Shown: positions 8,634 to 17,146 of the stretch, one piece after another | Layout: every line of letters begins with the position of its first letter | How positions within the stretch are numbered: the first letter of the stretch is position 1 | Assembly (NCBI RefSeq): GCF_001427875.1 | Contig: NZ_LMHK01000001.1 | Span: 1,242,871-1,306,870, forward strand | Length of the DNA: 64,000 nucleotides | Origin: Devosia sp. Root685 | Lineage (GTDB): Bacteria; Pseudomonadota; Alphaproteobacteria; Rhizobiales; Devosiaceae | Reading direction: 5' to 3' | The notes under the pieces: model-generated | Database searches by the model: none | Told to the model about the DNA's origin: nothing | What the model saw: only the letters and a program-made list of their open reading frames with translations | Translations under genes and position numbers: made by a program

Positions 8634-9989
8634 TCAAGCGCCGTCGCGCACCGACACGACGATGCGACGGTTTTGTGCTTTGCCGGCGGAGGTGGCGTTG
8701 TCGGCTACTGGCTGGGACTCACCATAGCCGATGGCATAGAGGCGTTCCGGGTCAATACCGAGACCAATCAGCGCCGTGGTCACTGCCTCGGCGCGCGCAA
8801 CGGACAGGGCCAGATTTGCGGCGGCCTCGCCATCGGAATCGGTGTGGCCGGCAACGTCGATGGCGACATCAGGACAATGAGTGATCGCATCGGCGATGGA
8901 TGCAAGGATCGTCGCTGTGCCCTCGGCCAGGACGGCGGCGCCGGAGCGGAAGAGAATGCCATTTTGGGCGGACAGAGCCGCGAGATTGGTTCGGCACTGC
9001 TCGAGGGTTTCGGGTGGCGTGGACGGCGCAGGTGCGGCTGGGACTTGTGGGGCGGCCTGCGCCGCTGGCGCCACGACAGGTTCCGGTTCGGGCTGCGTGA
9101 CTTCTGCTGGAGGAACCGGCTCCGCTGCGACGGGTTCGGCCGGTGCCGTTGCGACCTGGACGGGTTGGGGCGCATCAGGCGCGGGCACGGCGAGAGCAAG
9201 GCTCCAGCCGGCTTCGCTCAAGCGATCGCGGGCGAAAGTCGCGCGGATGGATTCGGCGTCGGACGTCGTCAGGGGCCTGCCGGAAAAAAGCCAGGTACCG
9301 CCTTCGAGTTTGATCTCTCCATCTTTCAGCAAGGCGAAGAGAGGCAGGACCTTGTCGAGACTGGCTTCGAAATTGAGGGGTTCGCCCGAGCCGAAGCGCA
9401 GGGTGGAGCTGGCGCGCGCGCCGACCGCCAGGAGAAGACGCTGTTCGAGCGCAGGTTTTGGGACAAAGCCGGAGAGGAGCACATTGCCGTTGGGCTGGCG
9501 GCGGAGCGAGAAGGCGTAGGATTCGACGCGCGGCGCGGAAATTTCGGCCATGGCGAGGATAAGTCCGGCGGGGACTTCTTTCGCGAGCGACTGAAGCGCG
9601 ATGAAATCGGCCTGGGTCGCAGCAGTGCCGCTGAGCGACAGCACGGTTCCGCGCAAGGCGAAACGACCTTCGGAGAAACGATCGAGGGCAGCAAGACCGA
9701 AGGCCGTCGCGGCGTCATAGCCGGCGGGTGCGCCGGAGCCGAGTTTGAGCCAGGAAACATCGGCGCCCGTGTGGGCACCGAGAGCGTCGCGAATGACAGC
9801 ACTGGGGGCATAACCATCGAAAACGAATGTGCCGCCGGGTTGGCGCGAAATGCTGACCCAATAGTCGGAAACCTGCGGCGGCGGAACGGCGACGACGGAG
9901 GATTGGGCCGCCGAAGGATGGCCAAAGCTCAGAGCCAGGCCAAGCGCGATCATTCCAGACGTCACGAGGTGACGAAGGTGCCTCTTCAT
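8634..9989 (-). CDS. OmpA-family protein with duplicated periplasmic domain
   Basis: A 451-residue exported protein. A Sec signal peptide (about 1-28, ending HPSAAQS) is followed by two related segments of about 110 residues. The first has SISRQPGGTFVFDGYAP and the second FSLRRQPNGNVLLSGFVP at the same relative position. Next come a Pro/Ala/Glu-rich linker (about 255-320) and a C-terminal OmpA/MotB peptidoglycan-binding domain with DVAGHTDSDG and AQNRRIVVSV. Likely it anchors the envelope to peptidoglycan. The start is the ATG at 9989, which opens the signal peptide. It is convergent with the hydrolase gene. Confidence 0.85.
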   Translation of the reverse strand: MKRHLRHLVTSGMIALGLALSFGHPSAAQSSVVAVPPPQVSDYWVSISRQPGGTFVFDGYAPSAVIRDALGAHTGADVSWLKLGSGAPAGYDAATAFGLAALDRFSEGRFALRGTVLSLSGTAATQADFIALQSLAKEVPAGLILAMAEISAPRVESYAFSLRRQPNGNVLLSGFVPKPALEQRLLLAVGARASSTLRFGSGEPLNFEASLDKVLPLFALLKDGEIKLEGGTWLFSGRPLTTSDAESIRATFARDRLSEAGWSLALAVPAPDAPQPVQVATAPAEPVAAEPVPPAEVTQPEPEPVVAPAAQAAPQVPAAPAPSTPPETLEQCRTNLAALSAQNGILFRSGAAVLAEGTATILASIADAITHCPDVAIDVAGHTDSDGEAAANLALSVARAEAVTTALIGLGIDPERLYAIGYGESQPVADNATSAGKAQNRRIVVSVRDGA

Positions 9990-10136
9990 ATCGATTCCAT
10001 TAAGTGCCGCATTGCCGGGAAAGTAGATGATTTGGCGCGGGGGCAAAAGTCATCAGCGCTAAAGAGAAGCAAGAAGAATGGTCTATCTCGGCTGGTATGA
10101 CGCGATTGTCAGCGGATCAAGGCGCGCAAATCTCAG

Positions 10137-10166
10137 GATGGGCCCCGGACTTCGCCGGGGTGACGG
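10137..10166. repeat. Short GC palindrome (CCCCGG..CCGGGG)
   Basis: The stem CCCCGG (10143-10148) / CCGGGG (10155-10160) in a context resembling the common GACTTCGCCGGGG intergenic repeat of high-GC bacteria. It lies between the OmpA-like gene and the porin terminator. Confidence 0.4.
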
Positions 10167-10223
10167 CTGTGCGAGAGTGAACTGTCACGCGACCCGACCT
10201 GCCTACCGCTGGCGTTAAAAGCA

Positions 10224-10251
10224 GAAAGGCCCGGCGTGAGCCGGGCCTTTC
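10224..10251 (-). terminator. Porin transcription terminator
   Basis: A perfect 12-bp stem (AAAGGCCCGGC core, 4-nt loop) begins 23 bp beyond the porin stop. On the minus strand the stem's terminal TTTC is followed by TGCTTTT. On plus it is followed by CGTTTT, so it may work both ways. Confidence 0.85.
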
Positions 10252-10274
10252 CGTTTTGTAACCGAGACCTCGAA

Positions 10275-11729
10275 TTATTCGAAGGACTTGGCAGCCTTGA
10301 ACTGAACGCGGTAGGCGTTGTTCGAGTACACTTCGCCCTTGATGGACGAGGTGAAACCGCCGCCGGGAGCCCAAGCGAGTTCGGCTGCACCGTAGTACAC
10401 GCTGTCGCCGCTGTTGGAGGTGTTCGTAGCACCAGCAGCTGCAGGATGAGCAGCCGGAAGCGTGACGTTGTTGAAGTAAGCACCGAGTTCGCCGGTGATC
10501 TTGATGGTTTCGGTGACGGCAGCGACGAGCTGAGCCGAAACCTGGGTGGTGCCTTCGTTGACCGAAACGCCAGCGTTGTTGCTGAGGTTGAAGTAACGAG
10601 CGCCGAGGTTGATCGAGACGCCTTCGGTAACGGTGGCGCCAACGGAGCCGCCGATGCCGTAGCCGTCGGTGATCACGCCAGCGATATCCTTGCGCTGATA
10701 TTCACCCGACAGAGCGATCTTGAACATGTCGAATGCAGCTTCGCCGGTCACAAGACCGTGGAACTTGTTCGTGGAGGTCAGGCTGTCGTTGAAGTAAGCG
10801 CCAGCAGCGCGGACCTTGAACTGGTCGAAGGTACCGGTTGCGCCAGCATGGAGACCCCAAGCATTGACCGTGCCGTCGAGAACGCCGATGGCAAGACCAG
10901 TGACGTGAGCAGTGATACCTTCACCGGCATAGGACAGGACGCCAACGAGCGTACCAGCGTTCTGTGCATTGGCGCCGGGAAGCACCAGAGGGTTAATTGT
11001 ACCAGAGTTGCTACCGTCGATGTTTTCGAGACCAGCAGCGACGCTCACGCCGTTGCCGAGATCGGAAACGACCTGGATGACATGGCCGCCGAGGTAAGCC
11101 GGGGTATCATCATTGTCGAACAGGACGCCGTTGTCGACCTTGGAGTAGCCGAAGAGGCCGAGGTAATTGAACGGAGCGGCATCGCCGAAGTTAGCGATCG
11201 AACCCTTCTTACCAGCCATGATGACAGTGGTATCACCAACGGAGACGTAAGCTTCGTCGATGTTCCAGGGCTTGTTGTCGCCCCAAGGAGCGTAGACGCC
11301 GTTCTGAGCACGGTAGGCTTCAGCGGTCTTCAGCTTGATGACAGCCTTGGCAGGACCAAAGTCGCTGTCGGCGGTGCCGACGAACTTGAGCCAGGCTTCA
11401 ACCTTGCTCTGCCAGTCATTACGGACACCGGTTACGTTGTCGAAATCAGCACCGATAACGTCGATGTTCGGGTTGCCATTGGCAAACACGTTGTTGTCCA
11501 GAACGGTCGGGCCGACCAGTTCGGACGCACGGTAGTCACCGAAGCGCATTTCGTAGGAAACGCCGCCCGAGATCTGCAGGCAGTTGGTGTCGGACGAGAT
11601 CGTCAGGCCGGAAAGACCGAGCGCATCGCAAACGTCCAGCGAGGTAAGAACGCCAAGATCGGCAGCAAAGCCGGCGGTCGAGAGACCAGCAGCGGCAACA
11701 GAACCGAGGATAAGGCTCTTGAGTTTCAT
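10275..11729 (-). CDS. Major outer-membrane porin (rhizobial type)
   Basis: A 484-residue porin with a Sec signal peptide (MKLKSLILGSVAAAG..AGFAA). The mature N-terminus DLGVLTSLDVCDALGLSGLTI resembles the Hyphomicrobiales porin family, which has a paired cysteine segment (here VCDAL and NCLQISGG). Alternating beta-strand patterns follow, and the chain ends in aromatic Phe (AAKSFE is the last segment). GGAGG lies 7 nt before the ATG at 11729. Long runs of preferred codons and a strong terminator suggest high expression. It mediates passive uptake of small solutes across the outer membrane. Confidence 0.88.
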   Translation of the reverse strand: MKLKSLILGSVAAAGLSTAGFAADLGVLTSLDVCDALGLSGLTISSDTNCLQISGGVSYEMRFGDYRASELVGPTVLDNNVFANGNPNIDVIGADFDNVTGVRNDWQSKVEAWLKFVGTADSDFGPAKAVIKLKTAEAYRAQNGVYAPWGDNKPWNIDEAYVSVGDTTVIMAGKKGSIANFGDAAPFNYLGLFGYSKVDNGVLFDNDDTPAYLGGHVIQVVSDLGNGVSVAAGLENIDGSNSGTINPLVLPGANAQNAGTLVGVLSYAGEGITAHVTGLAIGVLDGTVNAWGLHAGATGTFDQFKVRAAGAYFNDSLTSTNKFHGLVTGEAAFDMFKIALSGEYQRKDIAGVITDGYGIGGSVGATVTEGVSINLGARYFNLSNNAGVSVNEGTTQVSAQLVAAVTETIKITGELGAYFNNVTLPAAHPAAAGATNTSNSGDSVYYGAAELAWAPGGGFTSSIKGEVYSNNAYRVQFKAAKSFE

Positions 11730-12131
11730 TAGTTGACCTCCAAAGTCAGTCATTTGGTGCCGGTTACCCAGCGGTTTGTCGTAACGCGACCACACTATTC
11801 GTGGTGCAGTGTGTTGCCGTCGCGTTGCGACCGACAAACGATCCCATGCATGGATTCGCAAGACCCACTCTACGCATGCAAACATCGGACGCAATCAAAC
11901 AAAGCCGGTTTCACCCCCGCCACAATATGGTTGCTATCCGGATGTTGCAGATTCAGCACACAGATGGAAACCACCTGTTAAGACTTGTGAAGCAGCCATT
12001 AAAAACCACGGCTTTGCAGGGGTTTCGGCTTTCACAATGACGAGATTGCGGCCGCGCAAGCCAGCATTTGACACACGTACCCCACTGCCCGACACATGGC
12101 GTAACCGTGACCAGCTTGTGGAGGAGACACT
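11730..12131. other. Divergent porin / SDR intergenic region
   Basis: A 402-bp stretch between divergent starts. It contains the porin ribosome-binding site and a long inverted repeat (11774-11838). Near 12068 there is a TTGACA without a convincing -10 partner. At 12119-12126 is the GGAGGAG-type ribosome-binding site for the dehydrogenase. No gene is supported between 11839 and 12118. Confidence 0.6.
11774..11838 (-). promoter_or_regulatory. Extended inverted repeat in the porin promoter/leader
   Basis: Arms GTTTGTCG-TAACGCGAC (11774-11790) and GTCGCGTT-GCGAC-CGACAAAC (11818-11838) are complementary apart from a 4-5 nt insertion. Inside them a second pair, CACACT (11791-11796) and AGTGTG (11809-11814), continues the stem. 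The structure ends 45 bp before the porin ATG, so it is either a large operator or an mRNA 5' stem-loop. Confidence 0.6.
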
Positions 12132-12872
12132 ATGACGACCACCGGAATCGCCCTTGTAACAGGGGGCACGTCGGGCATTGGAAAGGCAGTGGCGCTGGGG
12201 CTGGCGCAGGCGGGATGGGCCGTCACCATTTGCGGCCGGCGCGCGGAACTGGTTGAGGAGATCGCTCGGGGCGGGCAGGTCGAGGGGCTGGTTTGCGATG
12301 TGACCAAGCCCGATGAGGTCGCAACGCTGTTCTCCAAGATTGGGGAAAAGCATGGCCGGTTGGACCTGGTGTTCAACAATGCAGGCCGCTTTGCACCCGC
12401 AAAACCGTTCGGCGATCTCGATGTAGAGACCTGGCGCGAGATGATCGATACCAATCTAAACGGCGCCTTCTATGTGGCGCGCGAAGCGTTCCGGCTAATG
12501 CGTGAGCAAAGCCCGCAGGGTGGCCGGATCATCAACAATGGGTCGATCTCGGCCTATGTGCCGCGGCCGCAGGCGGCGTCCTATACGACATCGAAGCATG
12601 CCATTACCGGGCTGACCAAGGCGATTTCGCTCGATGGACGGGCCTATAATATCGCCTGCGGGCAGATCGATATCGGCAATGCAGCGACGGATATGACGAG
12701 CCAGATGAACGCGGGATCATTGCAGGCCAATGGGCAGATGATGCCGGAGCCGACGTTCGATGTGAACCATGTGGTGGAGGCGGTGCGCTATATGGCCGGG
12801 CTGCCATTGAGCGCCAATGTGCAGTTCATGACCGTGATGGCGACGAACATGCCCTATATCGGGCGCGGTTGA
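12132..12872 (+). CDS. Short-chain dehydrogenase/reductase
   Basis: A 246-residue classical SDR. The NAD(P)-binding glycine motif is TGGTSGIG (about 10-17), NNAG is near residue 83, and the catalytic serine and YxxxK lie in NGSISAYVPRPQAASYTTSKHA (quoted here in parts: the serine is in SISAY and the motif is YTTSK). CGRR after the second strand suggests a preference for NADP(H). The ATG is preceded by GGAGGAGA. It stands alone, divergent from the porin and convergent with nagA. The substrate cannot be told. Confidence 0.88.
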   Translation: MTTTGIALVTGGTSGIGKAVALGLAQAGWAVTICGRRAELVEEIARGGQVEGLVCDVTKPDEVATLFSKIGEKHGRLDLVFNNAGRFAPAKPFGDLDVETWREMIDTNLNGAFYVAREAFRLMREQSPQGGRIINNGSISAYVPRPQAASYTTSKHAITGLTKAISLDGRAYNIACGQIDIGNAATDMTSQMNAGSLQANGQMMPEPTFDVNHVVEAVRYMAGLPLSANVQFMTVMATNMPYIGRG

Positions 12873-12913
12873 GGGAGGCGGCGTCCGGGAAGCCCCCCTC
12901 ACCCGGCCCCCGA

Positions 12914-14074
12914 CTAGGCGTGGAAAACTTCCACGCCGTCGATCCACGTTGCGCGCATCTGACGGGTATCGGAGAGATACGCGAAGCTGGCGACGGCGCC
13001 CCGTTGCAGCGTGCCGTAGGTGGCTTCGATGCCCATGGCCTCGGCGGGGTAGAGCGAGGCCATGCGGAGGACTTCATCGACCTCCAGCCCGATCGTATCG
13101 ACCATGAAATTGACGGCGTCGATCATATCGAGATCGGCGCCGGCCAGGGTGCCATCGGCCAGACGCAGGGCGCCGCCGGCGCGGGTGATGGTGCGGCCAT
13201 TCAGGGTCAGGGTCTGGATGTCCGTACCGGTCTGCGACATGGCGTCGGTGACGAGGAAGATTTTTCCTGGCCCGCGCTTGGCGCGAAGGGCGGCGCCGAT
13301 GCTGGCGGGGTGCACGTGGATGCCGTCGGCTATGAGGCCGGCAAAGGCTTTGGGACTATCGAGCGTGGCGCCGACGACGCCGGGCTCGCGATTGCCCATC
13401 TGGCTCATGGCATTAAAGAGATGCGTCGACATGGTGGCGCCGGCCGCGAAGGCCGCCATGGCGGTCGCGTAGTCGGCGTCGGAATGGCCGATACTGACAA
13501 CGGCGCCGGCCTCGGAGAGGATCGCGATCTGCTGCGGCGTCGCCGTTTCTGCGGCAACGGTGCAGATGAGATTGGGCAGGGCTTCGGCGGCGCGCTTGAG
13601 GCGGGCGAGATCGGACGCGTCCATGGGACGGATCAGAGCCGGATCGTGCGTGCCTTTGCGCGCCAGCGACAGGTGGGGACCTTCGAGGTGGAGGCCGATG
13701 AAACCAGGCACGCGCGCGGCTTCGGCGGCTATGCCTGCGGCGATGGCTTTTTCGTTGACCGCCGCCGTATCGGTGATCAGCGTCGGCAATAAAGCCGTGG
13801 TGCCGAACTGCGCGTGGGCAGCGCAAATGGTGCGGATGGCTTCGAGCGAGGTATCGTTGTTGAAAAGGACGCCGCCGCCGCCATTGACCTGCAGGTCGAT
13901 GAAGCCGGGGACGATCATGCCGCCATCTAGGGCGACGCGCTCGGCATTGGCGGGAATGTCGCTGGCCGGGACGATACCGGCCACATAGCCGAACTCGATC
14001 AGCAGAGCAGCGTTATCATGCCAGGCGGCACTGTCGAAAATGCGGGCGCCGGATATGGCGAGAAGATCGCTCAT
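12914..14074 (-). CDS. nagA: N-acetylglucosamine-6-phosphate deacetylase
   Basis: A 386-residue amidohydrolase-fold NagA that turns GlcNAc-6-P into glucosamine-6-P and acetate. Family motifs are intact: PGFIDLQVNGGGGV, the metal-site glutamate in HLEGPH, GHSDA, HLFNAMSQM and the catalytic aspartate in FLVTDAM. Its start overlaps the stop of the SIS-domain gene (ATGA). This makes it the third gene of the minus-strand unit gntR-SIS-nagA, with coupled translation. It probably serves recycling of cell-wall amino sugars together with murQ. Confidence 0.95.
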   Translation of the reverse strand: MSDLLAISGARIFDSAAWHDNAALLIEFGYVAGIVPASDIPANAERVALDGGMIVPGFIDLQVNGGGGVLFNNDTSLEAIRTICAAHAQFGTTALLPTLITDTAAVNEKAIAAGIAAEAARVPGFIGLHLEGPHLSLARKGTHDPALIRPMDASDLARLKRAAEALPNLICTVAAETATPQQIAILSEAGAVVSIGHSDADYATAMAAFAAGATMSTHLFNAMSQMGNREPGVVGATLDSPKAFAGLIADGIHVHPASIGAALRAKRGPGKIFLVTDAMSQTGTDIQTLTLNGRTITRAGGALRLADGTLAGADLDMIDAVNFMVDTIGLEVDEVLRMASLYPAEAMGIEATYGTLQRGAVASFAYLSDTRQMRATWIDGVEVFHA

Positions 14075-15099
14075 ACCGTTTCCGTGACTTTCTTGAGGGC
14101 CGGCGGCACGTCCGGATTGAGACCACGATGGCGAGAGAGCGCCTCGACGAAACCGTAGAAGGAGACGATCAGCGCCAGCGGATCGGTGATGGGGTGGCCC
14201 GTAGTGGCGAAGGGCAATGCCTTTGCGGCGCCCGGCCGGTCGCTGGTCAGGAAGGCGAGAGCCCCCTGCCCCGCGAGCTTGTGCGCCATATCGGCGACCG
14301 AGGCTTCGGCAGCGTCGCGCGCCGCTAGGCCCAGGACCGGATAGCCTGGCGTGACGATGGCGACGGGGCCGTGCATGACTTCGGCGGCGCTATAGGATTC
14401 GGCCTGGATATTGCAGGTTTCCTTGAATTTCAGCGCGGCTTCATTGGCGATTGCAAAGCCTGGGCCGCGGCCCAACACATAGAGGGCATTGTGGCCATCG
14501 AGGGCGGTGACCAATTCGGACCAGTCGCAGGTTACGGCCTTGGCAAGACTTTCCGGCAGGGCAGCAACGGCGCGGGTGAGATCGGCATCGCCGCTCCAGC
14601 GCGAGAGGAGAGCAAGGCCGGCGACGACCGAGGTCACGAAACTCTTGGTCGCGGCGACGCTCTTTTCCGTTCCTGCATGGAGATCAATGGTGAAATCGCT
14701 GGCTTCGGCGATGGGCGAGCCGGCGGTGTTGGTGATGGCGATGGTGGTTGCGCCGCTGCGGCGGGCCGACTGGGCCATGCCGACAATGTCGGGGCTTTTG
14801 CCGGACTGGGAAATGGCGATGGCCACGGCGTTGGAAAGGCGCAAATCCCGCCCATAGATCGAGGCAATGGAGGGGCCGATGGAGGCGACCGGCAGGCCGA
14901 GCGTCAGTTCGATGGCGTATTTCAAATAAGCCGAAGCGTGGTCGGACGAGCCACGGGCGACGGTGACGACGACGGAGGGATCGACTTCGCGGAGACGTGC
15001 AGCGGCGGCATCGAGCGTCGGCGCGGATTCGACGAGGAAGCGGGACACAACCTGCGGGATTTCATCCACTTCGCGGCGCATGTGGGTTTGGCTGGTCAT
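14071..15099 (-). CDS. SIS-domain glucosamine-6-phosphate deaminase (GlmS-like, NagB-II type)
   Basis: A 342-residue protein with two SIS domains, about residues 40-170 and 195-330, and no glutaminase domain. Sugar-phosphate-binding serines lie in VARGSSDHAS and ISQSGKSPD. The second domain has LGRGPGFAIANEAALKFKE and the ESYSAAEVMHGP segment seen in GlmS-type isomerases. The C-terminus is LKKVTETV. In nag operons such proteins convert glucosamine-6-P to fructose-6-P and ammonia. It overlaps gntR and nagA by 4 nt at each end. Confidence 0.88.
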   Translation of the reverse strand: MTSQTHMRREVDEIPQVVSRFLVESAPTLDAAAARLREVDPSVVVTVARGSSDHASAYLKYAIELTLGLPVASIGPSIASIYGRDLRLSNAVAIAISQSGKSPDIVGMAQSARRSGATTIAITNTAGSPIAEASDFTIDLHAGTEKSVAATKSFVTSVVAGLALLSRWSGDADLTRAVAALPESLAKAVTCDWSELVTALDGHNALYVLGRGPGFAIANEAALKFKETCNIQAESYSAAEVMHGPVAIVTPGYPVLGLAARDAAEASVADMAHKLAGQGALAFLTSDRPGAAKALPFATTGHPITDPLALIVSFYGFVEALSRHRGLNPDVPPALKKVTETV

Positions 15100-15884
15100 G
15101 ATTTTATCGCTCCATTGGCAGGTGCTTCGCCCAACCGGAGCTCGGCGACGAAGTCGTACATATCGCCCCGATAGATGGAGCGGGTGAATTCGATAACGCG
15201 GCCCGAAGACAGGTAGGACGTGCGTTCGATATTGAGGCCAGCCGAGCCCACGGGGACCTGCAGCAGATGCGCATCGTCATCGTTGAGATGGGCGGCGCGA
15301 ATGCGCTGGATGGCGCGGACCGGGCGATTGCCGGAGAGATCGAGGTGCTTGTACAGCGAATCCCCGATTGCCGCGGGCTCAGGCAGGATTGAACCGGAAA
15401 GGCTGGCGCGCTCGATGGCCAGCGGCATGTCGCCGGTCAAACGCAGTCGAGAAATGCGCGCGACTTTTTCGCCCGAGGACAGGCCGAGGATGACGGTTTC
15501 TTCCGGCGAGGGAATATAGAGGCCACGATCGAGCCATTCGGCGCGCACGGCCATGCCGCGGCGTGCCATATCTTCGGTGAAAGAAGTGAGTTGGGAGAGC
15601 GACTGTTCGACACGCTGGGTGGCCGGGGCGACGAAAGTGCCCGATCCATGGCGCTGTACGAGCACGCCTTCCTGCACCAGATGCGACACGGCCTTGCGCA
15701 CGGTGACGCGGGACACATCGACTTTCAGGGCCAGATCGCGTTCGGATGGCAGGGCATCGCCGGGATTGAGCGCGCCGCTTTTGATGGCCTCTTCGACCCA
15801 GCGCTTGAGCTGGAGATAGAGTGGGCCGCCCTGGGGCAAGGTGACGGGGCGATCGGAAAAGAAGGTTTCATATGTCTCGGACAT
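15096..15884 (-). CDS. GntR/HutC-family regulator of amino-sugar genes
   Basis: A 262-residue regulator. The winged-helix domain (about 20-90) includes ALPSERDLALKVDVSRVTVRKA (in the text as LPSERDLA and VSRVTVRKAV) and HGSGTFV. A C-terminal UTRA ligand-binding domain follows (about 105-250, with VARISRLRL and FTRSIYRGDMYDF). The start is the ATG at 15884 with AGGAGG six bases upstream. An ATG at 15920 lacks that support. It heads the gntR-SIS-nagA unit and is divergent from murQ, so it probably controls both and senses an amino-sugar phosphate. Confidence 0.92.
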   Translation of the reverse strand: MSETYETFFSDRPVTLPQGGPLYLQLKRWVEEAIKSGALNPGDALPSERDLALKVDVSRVTVRKAVSHLVQEGVLVQRHGSGTFVAPATQRVEQSLSQLTSFTEDMARRGMAVRAEWLDRGLYIPSPEETVILGLSSGEKVARISRLRLTGDMPLAIERASLSGSILPEPAAIGDSLYKHLDLSGNRPVRAIQRIRAAHLNDDDAHLLQVPVGSAGLNIERTSYLSSGRVIEFTRSIYRGDMYDFVAELRLGEAPANGAIKS

Positions 15885-15958
15885 GTTTTTCCTCCTGATC
15901 TCTGCGATAACCGGGTTCATATCCTGGGCAGGAACTGCCCGCGCCCGCGCTCACCCAC

Positions 15959-15976
15959 AATACCAATAAAATACCA
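15959..15976 (-). promoter_or_regulatory. Candidate GntR operator on the gntR/nagA side
   Basis: On the minus strand the site reads TGGTATTTTATTGGTATT, two direct TGGTATT units with an 11-base period. It is 75 bp before the gntR ATG and matches 16 of 18 positions of the site facing murQ. Confidence 0.6.
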
Positions 15977-16095
15977 TTCGTGGGATTTCGTTTCCAGAGC
16001 TTTTAGCCCAAAGCGCCGAAGCGCTGGACATTTCTCAACAAAAACTTGGGTCCGACGACAAGCGGGTTATGACCCGAGGCGTTCGGCTGGACAAG

Positions 16096-16113
16096 TGGTA
16101 TTTTTTTGGCATT
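16096..16113 (+). promoter_or_regulatory. Candidate GntR operator on the murQ side
   Basis: The plus strand reads TGGTATTTTTTTGGCATT, 20 bp before the murQ ATG. It mirrors the site at 15959-15976 with only two differences, and each copy points toward the gene it would control. Confidence 0.6.
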
Positions 16114-16133
16114 ATCCGGCCAAGGAGTTTCTT

Positions 16134-17030
16134 ATGGCCGAAAGACAAACGGAAAAGCGCCACGCGGCAGCCCAGGGGCTTGAGTTGCGACCGCCTGTGG
16201 AGATTCTCTCGCTGCTGGCAGCGGGACAGGCAGAGGCGGCGAAAAGCGTTGCGACGGCAGTGGACGCGCTCGCCGATGGCGCAGCGCTGGCGGCCGCGAG
16301 CATCGAGGCCGGGGGGCGTCTGGTCTATGTCGCGGCGGGTAGTTCGGGGCTGATGGCGCTGGCCGATGCGCTGGAATTGCCGGGCACCTATGGCATTGCT
16401 CCGAGCCAGATCGTGGTGCTGCTGGCCGGCGGGCTCGACTCGCTGGTGAACATGACGGGCGGCCCCGAGGACGACGGCGATGTCGCGAGGGCCGCAATCG
16501 AGGATCTGCGGCTCGACGGGCGGGATTGCGTAATCGGCCTGACGGCGAGCGGACAAACGCCCTACCCTCTAGAGGCGCTGGCCGCGGCGAAAGCGGCGGG
16601 CGCGCGGACGATTGGCATTTCCAACAATGCGGGCGCCCCGGTGCTCGATATAGCCGATGTGGGTATCTGCCTGCCGACGCCACCGGAGGTAATTGCCGGA
16701 TCGACGCGCATGGGCGCAGGCACGGCGCAGAAGATCGCGCTCAATATGCTATCGACGCTGATGGCCATTCACCTCGGGCATGTGCATGACGGGTTTATGG
16801 TCAATGTGATCGCGGACAATATCAAGTTGCGCGAACGGGCACGGGGAATTGTGGCGACGATTTCCGGGGTGAGCGAGGCTCAAGCTGCGGCTGCGCTGGA
16901 AACAAGCAAGGGCGCAGTGAAGCCGGCGGTATTGCTCGCGGCGGGTGTGGCTAGTCTCGGGGCGGCCGAGGCGGTGTTGGCGGAACACAAGGGGCGGTTG
17001 CGGCCGGCTTTGGCGGCGTTGCAGGCTTAG
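16134..17030 (+). CDS. murQ: N-acetylmuramic acid 6-phosphate etherase
   Basis: A 298-residue SIS-domain lyase that splits the lactyl ether of MurNAc-6-P to give GlcNAc-6-P and D-lactate. Motifs are AGSSGLMALADALELPGTYG, which carries the conserved glutamate (in LADALELP), ASGQTPYPLEA, and the signature STRMGAGTAQKIALNML. The ATG at 16134 has AAGGAG six bases upstream. The frame is open from 15591, but that part antisenses gntR. Its product is the NagA substrate encoded across the divergent promoter, so the set forms a MurNAc/GlcNAc salvage path. Confidence 0.95.
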   Translation: MAERQTEKRHAAAQGLELRPPVEILSLLAAGQAEAAKSVATAVDALADGAALAAASIEAGGRLVYVAAGSSGLMALADALELPGTYGIAPSQIVVLLAGGLDSLVNMTGGPEDDGDVARAAIEDLRLDGRDCVIGLTASGQTPYPLEALAAAKAAGARTIGISNNAGAPVLDIADVGICLPTPPEVIAGSTRMGAGTAQKIALNMLSTLMAIHLGHVHDGFMVNVIADNIKLRERARGIVATISGVSEAQAAAALETSKGAVKPAVLLAAGVASLGAAEAVLAEHKGRLRPALAALQA

Positions 17031-17146
17031 ACCAACAAAACGTCGCACGGCTTCCTGCCGCGAGAAATTTTCATCACAGAATGTCGAAGGCGCGTTGGGC
17101 GCTTCGTCGTTTGGGCATATCAACGCGAAATGCCTGGGAGCAAAAG

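Noticed and set aside
8673..11732. Two open frames of nearly 500 codons on plus, opposite the OmpA-like and porin genes
   Set aside because: Both mirror real minus-strand genes with signal peptides and ribosome-binding sites. Their products are Gly/Arg/Asp/Val-rich with no domain.
12068..12096. TTGACA promoter for the short-chain dehydrogenase
   Set aside because: The -35-like hexamer has no acceptable -10 partner at 16-18 bp.
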